Assembly (NCBI RefSeq): GCF_004135975.1
Contig: NZ_CP026538.1
Location: 248,001-312,000, forward strand
Length of the DNA: 64,000 nt
Origin: Solidesulfovibrio carbinolicus
GTDB lineage: Bacteria; Desulfobacterota; Desulfovibrionia; Desulfovibrionales; Desulfovibrionaceae
Reading direction: 5' to 3'
The notes under the pieces are model-generated. The model was not told where the DNA came from and did not search any database. It saw only the letters and a program-made list of their open reading frames with translations. Each line of letters begins with the position of its first letter. Within the stretch, counting starts at the first letter, position 1. The position numbers and the translations under genes were made by a program. This document shows, piece after piece, positions 26,552 to 33,748 of the stretch.

Positions 26552-26576
26552 TCAAAAATACCGTCGTATTTTTTGA
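26552..26576. promoter_or_regulatory. AT-rich dyad upstream of NapH-like gene
   Basis: TCAAAAATAC - CGTC - GTATTTTTTGA, near-perfect arms (one extra T), 69 bp before the NapH-like start. Related to the dyads at 8181 and 31762. Confidence 0.5.
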
Positions 26577-26645
26577 AAACCCAGGACCGCCCGCCGCCAA
26601 ACCTATTCTTTCCTGCCGCACCGTCAGCCAACCAAGGTCTCACCC

Positions 26646-27623
26646 ATGTCGTACCGTATTTCGCCCAAGGCGCTGCTGCGCCTGCCGCAGTGGTTTTTCT
26701 TCTTGGCAACGGTCTATATCGGGGTGGAGTTCGCCCGCTTCTGTCTGTCCGTGACCGCCGGCCAGGCCGGCACGGTGGCCCGCCCGGCCGGCGTGGAAGG
26801 CTTTTTGCCCATAAGCGCCCTGCTTGGGCTGCGCCGGCTGCTGGCCACCGGCTCTTTTGATCCGGTGCATCCGGCCGGGTTGTGGATTCTTCTGGCCGCC
26901 CTGGCCATGGGGCTGGTCTTTCGCAAAGGCTTTTGCGGCCATGTCTGCCCCGTCGGCTTCCTGGCCGCGCGCCTGGGCCGTCTGGGCCAGCGCCTGGGCC
27001 TGGCCCGAAGCCTGTCCCCGCGCCTGGACGCCGTCCTGGGCCTGCCCAAATACCTGCTGCTGGCCTTTTTCCTCTTCACCACGTTCTTCGGCATGGACTT
27101 GGCCGGCATCGAAGCCTTCCTGCGCTCGCCCTACAACATCACGGCCGATGCCCGGATGCTGCTGTTTTTCGCCCACCCCAGCCTCACCGCCGTCGTGGTC
27201 CTGACCGTCCTGGCCCTGCTCGGGCTCGTCTATCGCGGCTCGTTTTGCCGTTGGCTGTGCCCCTACGGCGCGCTGCTCGGGCTGCTCGCCCGTCTTGGCC
27301 CCACGACGCTCACTCGCGACGCCGATGGCTGCACCGGCTGCGGCCGCTGCCGCGCCGCCTGTCCGGTGGATCTGCCCATAACGGCCGGTCCGCGCCCCAT
27401 GACCTGCTCGGGCTGCGGCTCCTGCGTGGTTGCCTGCCCGCGCCGGACCTCGGCCGTGCGCTTTGCCTTCGCCGGCCTGCCCGCGCCCTGGTGGCTGACG
27501 GCCGCCGGCTCGGCCGGCGTCTTCGCCCTGGTCTATATCGCGGCCAACGCCTTGGGCCTGTGGCAAAACGCTCTGCCGCCGAACATGCTGGCCCGGCTCT
27601 ACGCCATGGCCCTGGGCGGCTGA
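26646..27623 (+). CDS. NapH/CcoG-like membrane 4Fe-4S protein
   Basis: 325 residues. Membrane helices alternate with paired CxxxCP motifs typical of NapH/RdxA: GFCGHVCPVGF (about residue 100) and SFCRWLCPYGA (about 200). The C-terminal half has two ferredoxin motifs, CTGCGRCRAACP and CSGCGSCVVACP. It is probably a quinol- or ferredoxin-linked electron carrier at the membrane, passing electrons across or into a periplasmic reductase. No partner reductase is adjacent. A final membrane helix follows (WLTAAGSAGVFALVYIAANA). Confidence 0.87.
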   Translation: MSYRISPKALLRLPQWFFFLATVYIGVEFARFCLSVTAGQAGTVARPAGVEGFLPISALLGLRRLLATGSFDPVHPAGLWILLAALAMGLVFRKGFCGHVCPVGFLAARLGRLGQRLGLARSLSPRLDAVLGLPKYLLLAFFLFTTFFGMDLAGIEAFLRSPYNITADARMLLFFAHPSLTAVVVLTVLALLGLVYRGSFCRWLCPYGALLGLLARLGPTTLTRDADGCTGCGRCRAACPVDLPITAGPRPMTCSGCGSCVVACPRRTSAVRFAFAGLPAPWWLTAAGSAGVFALVYIAANALGLWQNALPPNMLARLYAMALGG

Positions 27624-27749
27624 CGCTTCAGGCACACCGTGGGGGCCGTCGCATCCACAAGGCGGATTTGTTGGTCCTCCGCTGGCCTCCTGTCTATTCC
27701 GCTCGGGCATGGCCTGAAATCCCGGCCGTTTGCCCGGGTGAAATGCCGG

Positions 27750-28697
27750 TTAGCGCAGAAAGTCGACCGTGTACTTGATGCCCGTGTACAAGAGCACGGC
27801 CACGAGAAAGAGCTTGATGTATTTCGAGGGAACGAACTTTTGGCAGCGAGCGCCCAGATACATCCCGCCCATGCCGCCAAGGCCGAAAAGCAAGCCCAGC
27901 ATCCAGTCCGGGGCAACCGACATTGTCGGATAAGAGAACGCCAGTATTTGATAGAAAGCGACGCCGGCGACAGAGGTGACAAACGTGCCCATAAGGGCTG
28001 CTCCGGCTACGGTATAAACGGGCAACTTCCAGAAGGAGATGAAGAAAGGGGCCACGATGGAGCCGCCGCCAATGCCGTAAATTCCTCCCACGATGCCCAC
28101 GATGAAGCAGAGGCTGAAGACGCCCATGGTCGAGACTGTATAAGTTTCTTCGTAAAACGAGTAAGATAGCTGCTTTGCGGTGAAAGACAACACGCGGACA
28201 GAGGAGGCGGGGCCGTCGGCGTCCTGGCGTCCTTGGCGTCGGGCCACGGCCTGGGCCTGGAACTTCTTTTCGTTGGCCGCCGCCGCGCCCTTGTCGGCGC
28301 TGGAGAAAAACAAGCTTTTGACCATCCGCGTGCCGATATAGAGCATGACCAGACCCACAAACAGCTTGAAGTCGCGCGGGTCGGGCAACCAGGTCACGCG
28401 CACCACCGCGCCGATAAGCACCCCAGGCAGCGTGCCGACGATAACCATCCAGGTTAGCGGCCAGACCATGCGCCCCTCTTTCACATAGCGGTAAACGCCG
28501 CTGGGGATGGCCACGATATTGAAAAGTTGGTTGGTGGCGCTGACGGACGGGTGGGTATAACCCAAAAACGACATTTGAAAGGGCAGCAGGAGAAAGGCCC
28601 CGGATACGCCTCCCATGGAGGTGAAAAAGGAGATGGCAAAGGCGACGACGGGAGGAAGCCAGAGCGCGGTCTCGATTCCGGCGGTCGGGAAGTACAC
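27750..28697 (-). CDS. TauE/SafE-family anion exporter
   Basis: 315 residues from GTG 28697 with CAGGAGG upstream. About 8 membrane helices; repeated signatures SFFTSMGGVSGAFLLLPFQM and GIVGGIYGIGGGSIVAPF are diagnostic for the TSUP family, which export sulfite, sulfonate or other organosulfur anions. A charged cytoplasmic loop (residues ~130-170) divides the two halves. Lower GC than neighbours. Divergent from the molybdenum-storage-like gene. Confidence 0.88.
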   Translation of the reverse strand: MYFPTAGIETALWLPPVVAFAISFFTSMGGVSGAFLLLPFQMSFLGYTHPSVSATNQLFNIVAIPSGVYRYVKEGRMVWPLTWMVIVGTLPGVLIGAVVRVTWLPDPRDFKLFVGLVMLYIGTRMVKSLFFSSADKGAAAANEKKFQAQAVARRQGRQDADGPASSVRVLSFTAKQLSYSFYEETYTVSTMGVFSLCFIVGIVGGIYGIGGGSIVAPFFISFWKLPVYTVAGAALMGTFVTSVAGVAFYQILAFSYPTMSVAPDWMLGLLFGLGGMGGMYLGARCQKFVPSKYIKLFLVAVLLYTGIKYTVDFLR

Positions 28698-28920
28698 GGG
28701 AGCCTCCTGAATTTAACTCACACCGGTTTTATAATATACGTGTCAGTGACGTTTGCCAAGCCGGTGGGCAAAGTTAAATGCCAAGGCGTCTTCCCCCTTA
28801 TCGAGCGCGGCGGCGGGTGTCACGGTTTGCTCCTGCCGACGTTGCCTCTTGCGCGCTATGCTCTCCAAGGATATACCGACAATTGTCCTATATTCAAACA
28901 AATCGAAGAGAGAGGGCGCA
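28698..28920. promoter_or_regulatory. Divergent promoter region, TauE/SafE exporter and storage-like gene
   Basis: 223 bp with AT-rich segments, TTTTATAATATACG on the exporter side and a 10-bp palindrome GACAATTGTC (28878-28887) flanked by TATA on the storage-gene side. Both genes must start from here, and the palindrome lies about 33 bp before ATG 28921. Confidence 0.6.
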
Positions 28921-29775
28921 ATGAGCAAACTCATCCGTGAACAGGCCGAAGGCGGCCGCCTGCATATCGACTCGCCGCTCATGGGCGAATCCCTGGTCAG
29001 CCGGGCGCTTTTGGCCACCCAGGGCCAGCGCGAAGTCTTCCGTATGCACCCCGACGTGAACGTGCTCAAAATCGGCGGCCAGTCCATCATGGACCGGGGA
29101 GCCAAGGCCCTGCTGCCAATCCTCGACGAACTGCTCAAGGCCAAGGAACAGCACAAGATCATCCTCATGACCGGCGGCGGCACCCGGGCGCGCCACATCT
29201 ACAACATCGGCCTGGAACTCGGCATGCCCACGGGCGTGCTGTCCAAGCTCGGCGACAAGGTGGCCTCCCAGAACGCCGAAATCCTCTCCGTGCTCCTGGC
29301 CAAGCACGGCGGCGTGCGCATCGGCCACGGCGACCACCTCGAACAGCTCACCATGTTCTGCCAGCTCGGCTACCTGCCCATCACCCCGGGCATCCCGCCC
29401 TACGGCTTCTTCGAACACCCGGCCGAGGAAGGCATGATCCCGCCGCACCGCACCGACTCCGGCGCGTTCCTTCTGGCCGAAAATATCGGCGCGAAATCGC
29501 TCATTTACCTCAAAGACGAAAAGGGCCTCTACAGCGACGATCCCAAAAAGGCCAAAGACCGCGAAAAACTCGAATTCTACGGCCGCATCTCCGTCAGCGA
29601 ACTGACCGCGCTCAACCTCGACGACCTCATCGTGGAACGGCCCGTGCTGCGCTTCCTCAAACACAGCAAGGTCATCAAACAATTCCAGGTCATCGACGCC
29701 CTGCGCCATCCTGAGCACATCCTCGCGGCCCTCAACGGCGAACACGTCGGTACCATCGTTTATAAAGACGAGTAG
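28921..29775 (+). CDS. Molybdenum-storage-protein-like amino-acid-kinase-fold protein
   Basis: 284 residues; ATG 28921 preceded by GAGAGAGGG. The AAK fold is clear: VLKIGGQSIMDRGAKALLP at the start, ILMTGGGTRARHIYNIGLEL GMPTG, and DSGAFLLAENIGAKSLIYLK with DEKGLYSDDP. The long N-terminal part before the kinase fold and the TGGGTRARH loop resemble MosA/MosB, the molybdate/tungstate polyoxometalate storage cage, rather than UMP kinase; this is by recall, not search. If so, it stores Mo or W for sulfate-reducer enzymes (formate dehydrogenases and others). Confidence 0.75.
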   Translation: MSKLIREQAEGGRLHIDSPLMGESLVSRALLATQGQREVFRMHPDVNVLKIGGQSIMDRGAKALLPILDELLKAKEQHKIILMTGGGTRARHIYNIGLELGMPTGVLSKLGDKVASQNAEILSVLLAKHGGVRIGHGDHLEQLTMFCQLGYLPITPGIPPYGFFEHPAEEGMIPPHRTDSGAFLLAENIGAKSLIYLKDEKGLYSDDPKKAKDREKLEFYGRISVSELTALNLDDLIVERPVLRFLKHSKVIKQFQVIDALRHPEHILAALNGEHVGTIVYKDE

Positions 29776-29792
29776 AGAAGAGAAGACGAAGA

Positions 29793-29838
29793 GCGGGCTC
29801 TGCCCGCACCCGCCGGGGGGCTCAGCCCCCCGGACCCC
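29793..29838 (+). repeat. Class B two-hairpin repeat
   Basis: Hairpin A is GCGGGC-TCT-GCCCGC, linker ACCCG, hairpin B CCGGGGGG-CTCAG-CCCCCCGG, then ACCCC. Confidence 0.8.
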
Positions 29839-29910
29839 TGGCCTGGGCGGCAGGCGGGTGGAAGGGCGGACGGCGGCGGGCAGGCTGCGCCGTGGCGCTG
29901 CGCGCGAAGA

Positions 29911-29980
29911 TGGGGTCGGGATTTTGGCTGGGAATCTCGGCGCAAAAGCGCCGTTATTCCCAGCCAAAATCCCGACCCCA
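29911..29980. repeat. Long hairpin with 25-bp arms
   Basis: Left arm 29911-29935 begins TGGGGTCGGGATTTTGG; the right arm 29956-29980 is its exact complement. The 20-nt loop contains CGGCGC-aaaa-GCGCCG. Followed by TCGGCCCC-gaagac-GGGGCCGA (29990-30011) and GGATAG, like the copy at 19069. Confidence 0.85.
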
Positions 29981-30075
29981 CCCGGGCTCTCGGCCCCGAA
30001 GACGGGGCCGAATGGATAGAGAAAGAGCGACAGGATGGCTTGCCGATGAAAGGCTCTCTCCTGGCTCCCATTGGC

Positions 30076-30128
30076 TTGGGGGGCGTTTTGGCGGCGAGGG
30101 CTTCCCTCGCCGCCAAAACGCCCCCCAA
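30076..30128. repeat. Long hairpin with 25-bp arms and 3-nt loop
   Basis: Left arm 30076-30100 runs TTGGGGGGCGTTTTGGCGGC then GAGGG, loop CTT, right arm 30104-30128 exact complement. Directly followed by a class A repeat. Confidence 0.85.
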
Positions 30129-30133
30129 ATCAA

Positions 30134-30172
30134 GGGGGTCCGGGGGGGATTATCCCCCCGGCCGCCGGAGGC
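30134..30172 (+). repeat. Class A hairpin repeat
   Basis: GGGGGTCC - GGGGGGGATTATCCCCCC - GGCCGCCGGAGGC. The C-G flank pair is opposite to the T-A of copies at 10689 and 33667. Confidence 0.75.
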
Positions 30173-30209
30173 ATCTTCCTCTTCTCTTCTCTTGTCTTCT
30201 ATTCTTTCT

Positions 30210-30422
30210 CTACTCTTCCACCTTCTCGCCGCCGACGCCGGCGGGGTCGGTGGGCAGGTAGACCACTTCTGCGCCGATTTCCTTGGCAATGGCTTCGAGT
30301 TCACGCTTGCGGATATGTTCGGCGAAAAACTTGATGTCGCCCTGGGCGGCGACTACGCGGAAGCGGGGCTTTTTCTCGCCTTTTTCGATTTTGCGGCGTT
30401 CGCGGGCAAAGATCTTGGCCAT
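30210..30422 (-). CDS. Small basic protein, function unknown
   Basis: 70 residues from ATG 30422, CAGGAGG 5 nt upstream. Strongly charged (MAKIFARERRKIEKGEKKPR) with a compact C-terminal part (AEHIRKRELEAIAKEIGAEV). It is not a family I can name. It is divergent from the PadR gene, separated by 85 bp that carry two palindromes, so it is probably the PadR target. Confidence 0.65.
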   Translation of the reverse strand: MAKIFARERRKIEKGEKKPRFRVVAAQGDIKFFAEHIRKRELEAIAKEIGAEVVYLPTDPAGVGGEKVEE

Positions 30423-30456
30423 GGCGTCCTCCTGGGGGCACGCGCCCTCGGTTGAT

Positions 30457-30495
30457 GTTAAGATTAACCTATGTGCTTGACGTATATATGTCAAG
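30457..30495. promoter_or_regulatory. Candidate PadR operator region
   Basis: Between the divergent small gene and padR-like gene. Two palindromes: GTTAA-GA-TTAAC (30457-30468) and CTTGAC-GTATATAT-GTCAAG (30476-30495). The second lies 12 bp before the PadR start and could block its own promoter. Confidence 0.55.
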
Positions 30496-30507
30496 GGGTG
30501 TGAAGCC

Positions 30508-30852
30508 ATGTCGGAAAAAGCGGGGCCGGGTAAACAGGACCGCTACATGCAGCCGTCGATCCTGATGGCGTTGCTGGACGGCCGGTCGCACGGCTATGAG
30601 CTGTTGCAACAGATTGGCGAGTATGGATTTTTGAAGGGCGACGCGCCGCCGGGGATGATTTACCGGCACTTGCGCCAGATGGAGGACGAGGGGTTGGTGG
30701 CGTCCCAGTGGGACGCGTCCGGGTCTGGTCCGGCCAAGCGGGTGTACGCGATCACGGACGAGGGGCGGGAGGTTTTGGACGCCTGGGTGGGCTACATGGA
30801 GCGCCACGCCGCCAGCCTGCTGGCTTTCGTGGAGCGCTACAAAAAACGGTAA
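30508..30852 (+). CDS. PadR-family transcriptional regulator
   Basis: 114 residues. Winged helix of the PadR type: MQPSILMALLDGRSHGYELL, then GMIYRHLRQMEDEGLVAS, and the beta-wing RVYAITDEGREVLDAW. The C-terminal dimerisation helix is short, as in the PadR-s2 subfamily. It probably represses itself and the small divergent gene through the palindromes between them. Confidence 0.88.
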   Translation: MSEKAGPGKQDRYMQPSILMALLDGRSHGYELLQQIGEYGFLKGDAPPGMIYRHLRQMEDEGLVASQWDASGSGPAKRVYAITDEGREVLDAWVGYMERHAASLLAFVERYKKR

Positions 30853-30868
30853 GGCCTCTTCCCGCCGA

Positions 30869-30913
30869 GGGGTCCGGGGGCTCAGCCCCCCGGCGGGCGC
30901 GGGCAGAGCCCGC
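30869..30913 (-). repeat. Class B two-hairpin repeat
   Basis: Read in reverse: GCGGGC-TCT-GCCCGC (30899-30913), GCCCG linker, CCGGGGG-CTGAG-CCCCC, GGACCCC. It sits 16 bp after the PadR gene stop. Confidence 0.78.
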
Positions 30914-30937
30914 TCTGGTCGTGCTGTTTTCCTTCCC

Positions 30938-31681
30938 TTAAGCCGCCTTGTCCCGGCGTTTGGCCAGGGCGGCGACCCAGCGGCCGTCGCCGTCGGCGCG
31001 CACTTGCAGCACGGCCTGGCCGGCCATGAGCGAGGGCCGCAGCCAGCCGCCGGTGGCCACGGTATGGCCGGGCAGCGGCGTGAGGGGGTCGCGGTCCACG
31101 CTGGCCACCTGGATGCCGCGCGCCAGCAGGTCGCCCACGGTCACGGTGTTTGGCAGGGAGCGCATGTCGCCCAGTTCGATGAACCGGCCGCACCAGCCGT
31201 GGCGAGTGAGGCCGATGGCGGCGGCCGCGCCGATGATGCCGTCATTGGTGCCGCCAAGGCCGGCCAGGAACACCCCCGAGGCGGCGGCCATGGCCTGGTC
31301 CTGGCGCATGACGCCGCCGTTGCAGGCCAGGGCGAAGCCGACCAGGGCGTCGGATACGGCCCGGCGTTCGGCCAGGCACACACCCGGATCGCTGCCCTCC
31401 GGGGCGCATTCGGTCAGATAGGCGGCGGCGCGGTCGAAAAGAATCCGGCCCAGGGACGCATCGTCGGTTTCGATGACGGCGCAGGCCGAGCTGTTGTTGC
31501 TGGTGAAGGGGATTTCCGGCCGTTTGGGCAGTTGGTGGCGCAGCACGGCGCGCAGCCGGTAGGTTTCGGGCAGGGTGTCGCAGAAATCGCGGATGGTGCG
31601 GCCGGTGCCCTTGGGCGACGTCTTGGTGTCGGTGTCGTCAAAGCCCAGGTAGAAAGTGAACACGTCCTCGCGGGTGGTCAT
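30938..31681 (-). CDS. TiaS-like DxTD-motif protein
   Basis: 247 residues from ATG 31681 (AAGGAG 5 nt upstream). The N-terminus FYLGFDDTDTKTSPKGTGRT matches the GIDDTDS-type opening of archaeal TiaS, which attaches agmatine to tRNA-Ile2. Later parts are Gly/Ala-rich and include VRADGDGRW near the C-terminus, but the tRNA-binding OB fold and zinc ribbon of TiaS are absent. A related nucleotide-binding enzyme of other purpose is more likely in bacteria. It reads into no neighbour. Confidence 0.6.
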   Translation of the reverse strand: MTTREDVFTFYLGFDDTDTKTSPKGTGRTIRDFCDTLPETYRLRAVLRHQLPKRPEIPFTSNNSSACAVIETDDASLGRILFDRAAAYLTECAPEGSDPGVCLAERRAVSDALVGFALACNGGVMRQDQAMAAASGVFLAGLGGTNDGIIGAAAAIGLTRHGWCGRFIELGDMRSLPNTVTVGDLLARGIQVASVDRDPLTPLPGHTVATGGWLRPSLMAGQAVLQVRADGDGRWVAALAKRRDKAA

Positions 31682-31761
31682 GGCTGCTCCTTGGGGCGAG
31701 CCGCCGCGCTCGCCGATTGGAGGGCCTTTTACCATGGGCCGTTGGGTCGGGCAATGCTAAC

Positions 31762-31791
31762 TGCTAAAAATAACTTGTATTATTTTTAGCA
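31762..31791. promoter_or_regulatory. AT-rich dyad
   Basis: TGCTAAAAATAA - cttgta - TTATTTTTAGCA, perfect 12-bp arms. It starts 8 bp beyond the stop of the 80-residue membrane gene (minus strand) and 81 bp before the TiaS-like start. Could be terminator or operator; similar dyads at 8181 and 26552. Confidence 0.5.
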
Positions 31792-31798
31792 CAAATGG

Positions 31799-32041
31799 CT
31801 AGCGCCCCTTGCCCCCGCCCGGCGGCAGGGTTTCCTTGCCCGTGACGTGGTTCATGGAAAAGCCGTTTTGGTAGATCACGCCCGTGGCCGTATCCATGAC
31901 GTATTCCTGCTCACCGTTGGCGATATATTGGAAACGCCCGACGTTTCGCCCCTCGCCGTAGAAGAACAGGAAGCAGGCCAAGGCGGCCAGCACGGCCAGT
32001 TTGAAGGCGATGTCGATAAAGTCTCTGAGTCCCTGGGGCAT
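31799..32041 (-). CDS. Small single-helix membrane protein
   Basis: 80 residues, one N-terminal membrane segment (AFKLAVLAALACFLFFYG), then a short cytoplasmic or periplasmic part with YVMDTATGVIYQNGFSMNHV. It lies 13 bp after the sigma54-type regulator gene, same strand, so cotranscribed. No family is recognised. Confidence 0.7.
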   Translation of the reverse strand: MPQGLRDFIDIAFKLAVLAALACFLFFYGEGRNVGRFQYIANGEQEYVMDTATGVIYQNGFSMNHVTGKETLPPGGGKGR

Positions 32042-32054
32042 GGCCGGTCTCCGA

Positions 32055-33533
32055 TCAGACGTCTTCCTCGCCCTCGCGGGCCAGGCCGTATTTGCGGATG
32101 CGATAGCCGATCTGGCGCAGGGTCAGCCCCAGCTCCCGGGCGGCCCGCGACTGCACCCAGCCGTGGCGCTCCAGGGCGTTTAAGACCTGCTGGCGCTCCA
32201 TGTCGCGCAGTTCGGCCGCGTCTTCGGGCAGAACCGGCGGGCGTTCGCCCTCGGCCAGCACCTCGGGCGGGATGTCGGCGATGTCGATGCGCTCTTCCGG
32301 GGCGGTCACGGCCAGCCGCGAGGCCATCAGCTCCATCTCGCGGATGTTGCCCGGCCAGTCGTAGGTCTCCAGTGCCCGCAGCGCCTTGGACGTGAGCGTC
32401 ATGCGCCGGCCGCCGCGCGCGGCTTCCACCGAAAAGAGATGGTCCAGCAGCGCGGGAATGTCCTCGGGCCGCTCCCGCAGGCTCGGCACGCGGATGGCGG
32501 CCAGGGTGGCCACGGCAGTCAGTGCCGGGGACAGCGCCTGTTCGCTTGGGGCCTGGAAGGCCAGCCGCGCCGTGCCTCGGCGCTCCCGGCCGCCGCCCAG
32601 GCGGGTGTATGTCCCGGCGGCCAGGTAGGCCGCCAGACGCTGGGCCAGCTCGGGAGGCAGACGGTGGGCGTCCTCGATGAGCACCATGCCGCCCTCGGCC
32701 TCTTCCAGAAGCCCCGGGCCGCTGCCCCCGGCATAGCCCCGCGCGCCGCCGAAAAGCCGGCGGCCGGCTTTGGCCGGGTCGGATTCCTCCCCGGCCGCGA
32801 ACACCGTAAACGGGTGCACCGCCCGGGGCGAAAGCTCATGGATGAGCCGGGCCAGCACCGCCCGGCCCGAGCCGTCCTCGCCGACCAGGGCCAGCGGCGC
32901 GTCGGACAGGGCCGCCCGGTCGGCCTCGGCGCGCAACTGCCGCATCACCGGGCTTTGGCCGTCGGAAAACACATGGCGGTAGCGCAGCGACACCTTGGAG
33001 CGCAAAAACGTCAGTTCCCGGGTGAGGGCCGTTCCGCGCGACACGGCCACTCCGGCCATGTCCGCCAGCCGGCTGATAAGCCCGGCGATAAGCTCCGCCG
33101 CGCGCAGTTCGTCGGCCAGGGAGGCCTGGCCGCCAAGGAGCGCGTCGGCAAAAAAAACGCCCGCGCCCACGCCGCCCACCACCACCGGCGCGGCCAGCAT
33201 GGCCGCCTCGTCACGGGCCACCGCCACCTCGCCGCTCTTGTCAGCCGCAACCGCCGCCGCGCCGCGCCGCAGCACCCGCGCCCGGGCCGCGTCCTGGCCG
33301 CGCTCCAGCGTCGCCGACAGGATAAGTCCCATGTCCGGCGACCCCAGGCTGGCCCGTATGGCCGGCCGTTCGTCGGCGTCGAGCAGCACCACGGCGGCAT
33401 GGGTCAAGGCCGGCGTCTCGGCCAAAACAGCCAACAACCCGGCCAGCACGGCGTCCAGGCTGCGGCCTGTGTCCTCGGCAAGGGCCAGACAATCCACGGC
33501 CCGGCGCAGGACGGCGAAACTCACGGCATCCAT
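32055..33533 (-). CDS. NifA-like sigma54 activator with degenerate AAA+ core
   Basis: 492 residues. N-terminal GAF-like domain (1-170), AAA+ region (193-410), C-terminal Fis-type HTH (residues ~445-482: VLNALERHGWVQSRAARELG). The core is altered. Walker A is G218-EDGSG-R224-A225 instead of GxxxxGK(S/T), and the GAFTGA loop that contacts sigma54 is replaced by GYAGGS (266-271). Walker B is GGMVLIED (281-288). Sensor-II WPGNIRE (393-399) and LRERPEDIP (352-360) are kept. It may bind DNA without remodelling sigma54 holoenzyme, for example as a repressor or a modulator of other activators. Confidence 0.82.
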   Translation of the reverse strand: MDAVSFAVLRRAVDCLALAEDTGRSLDAVLAGLLAVLAETPALTHAAVVLLDADERPAIRASLGSPDMGLILSATLERGQDAARARVLRRGAAAVAADKSGEVAVARDEAAMLAAPVVVGGVGAGVFFADALLGGQASLADELRAAELIAGLISRLADMAGVAVSRGTALTRELTFLRSKVSLRYRHVFSDGQSPVMRQLRAEADRAALSDAPLALVGEDGSGRAVLARLIHELSPRAVHPFTVFAAGEESDPAKAGRRLFGGARGYAGGSGPGLLEEAEGGMVLIEDAHRLPPELAQRLAAYLAAGTYTRLGGGRERRGTARLAFQAPSEQALSPALTAVATLAAIRVPSLRERPEDIPALLDHLFSVEAARGGRRMTLTSKALRALETYDWPGNIREMELMASRLAVTAPEERIDIADIPPEVLAEGERPPVLPEDAAELRDMERQQVLNALERHGWVQSRAARELGLTLRQIGYRIRKYGLAREGEEDV

Positions 33534-33666
33534 AAAAAATCGATCTCCCTGGCAACATCTACACGGCGCGGCAAAACGCTCGCGTCCGTGCCCTTGTTCC
33601 CGTTTTGCCGCCGGGAAGTCAATGCCGCGTGAGGGGGGCAGGTGGGGAAGGAATGGGGGAGGGGGA

Positions 33667-33706
33667 GGCCTCCGGCGGCTGGGGGCCTGAGGCCCCCAGA
33701 CCTCCC
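33667..33706 (-). repeat. Class A hairpin repeat
   Basis: Minus-strand reading: GGGAGGTCT - GGGGGCCTCAGGCCCCC - AGCCGCCGGAGGC. The same T-A flank pair as at 10689. Confidence 0.75.
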
Positions 33707-33748
33707 GAATGAAGAAAAGTCAAAGGGTTTTCGACGTGGAGGCGTTCG

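Larger units (their letters stand above)
29776..30209. repeat. Gene-free 434-bp repeat nest
   Basis: Contains, in order, a class B repeat (29793-29838), a 70-bp hairpin with 25-bp arms (29911-29980), TCGGCCCC/GGGGCCGA (29990-30011), a 53-bp hairpin with 25-bp arms (30076-30128) and a class A repeat (30134-30172). No reading frame is supported. Confidence 0.85.
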
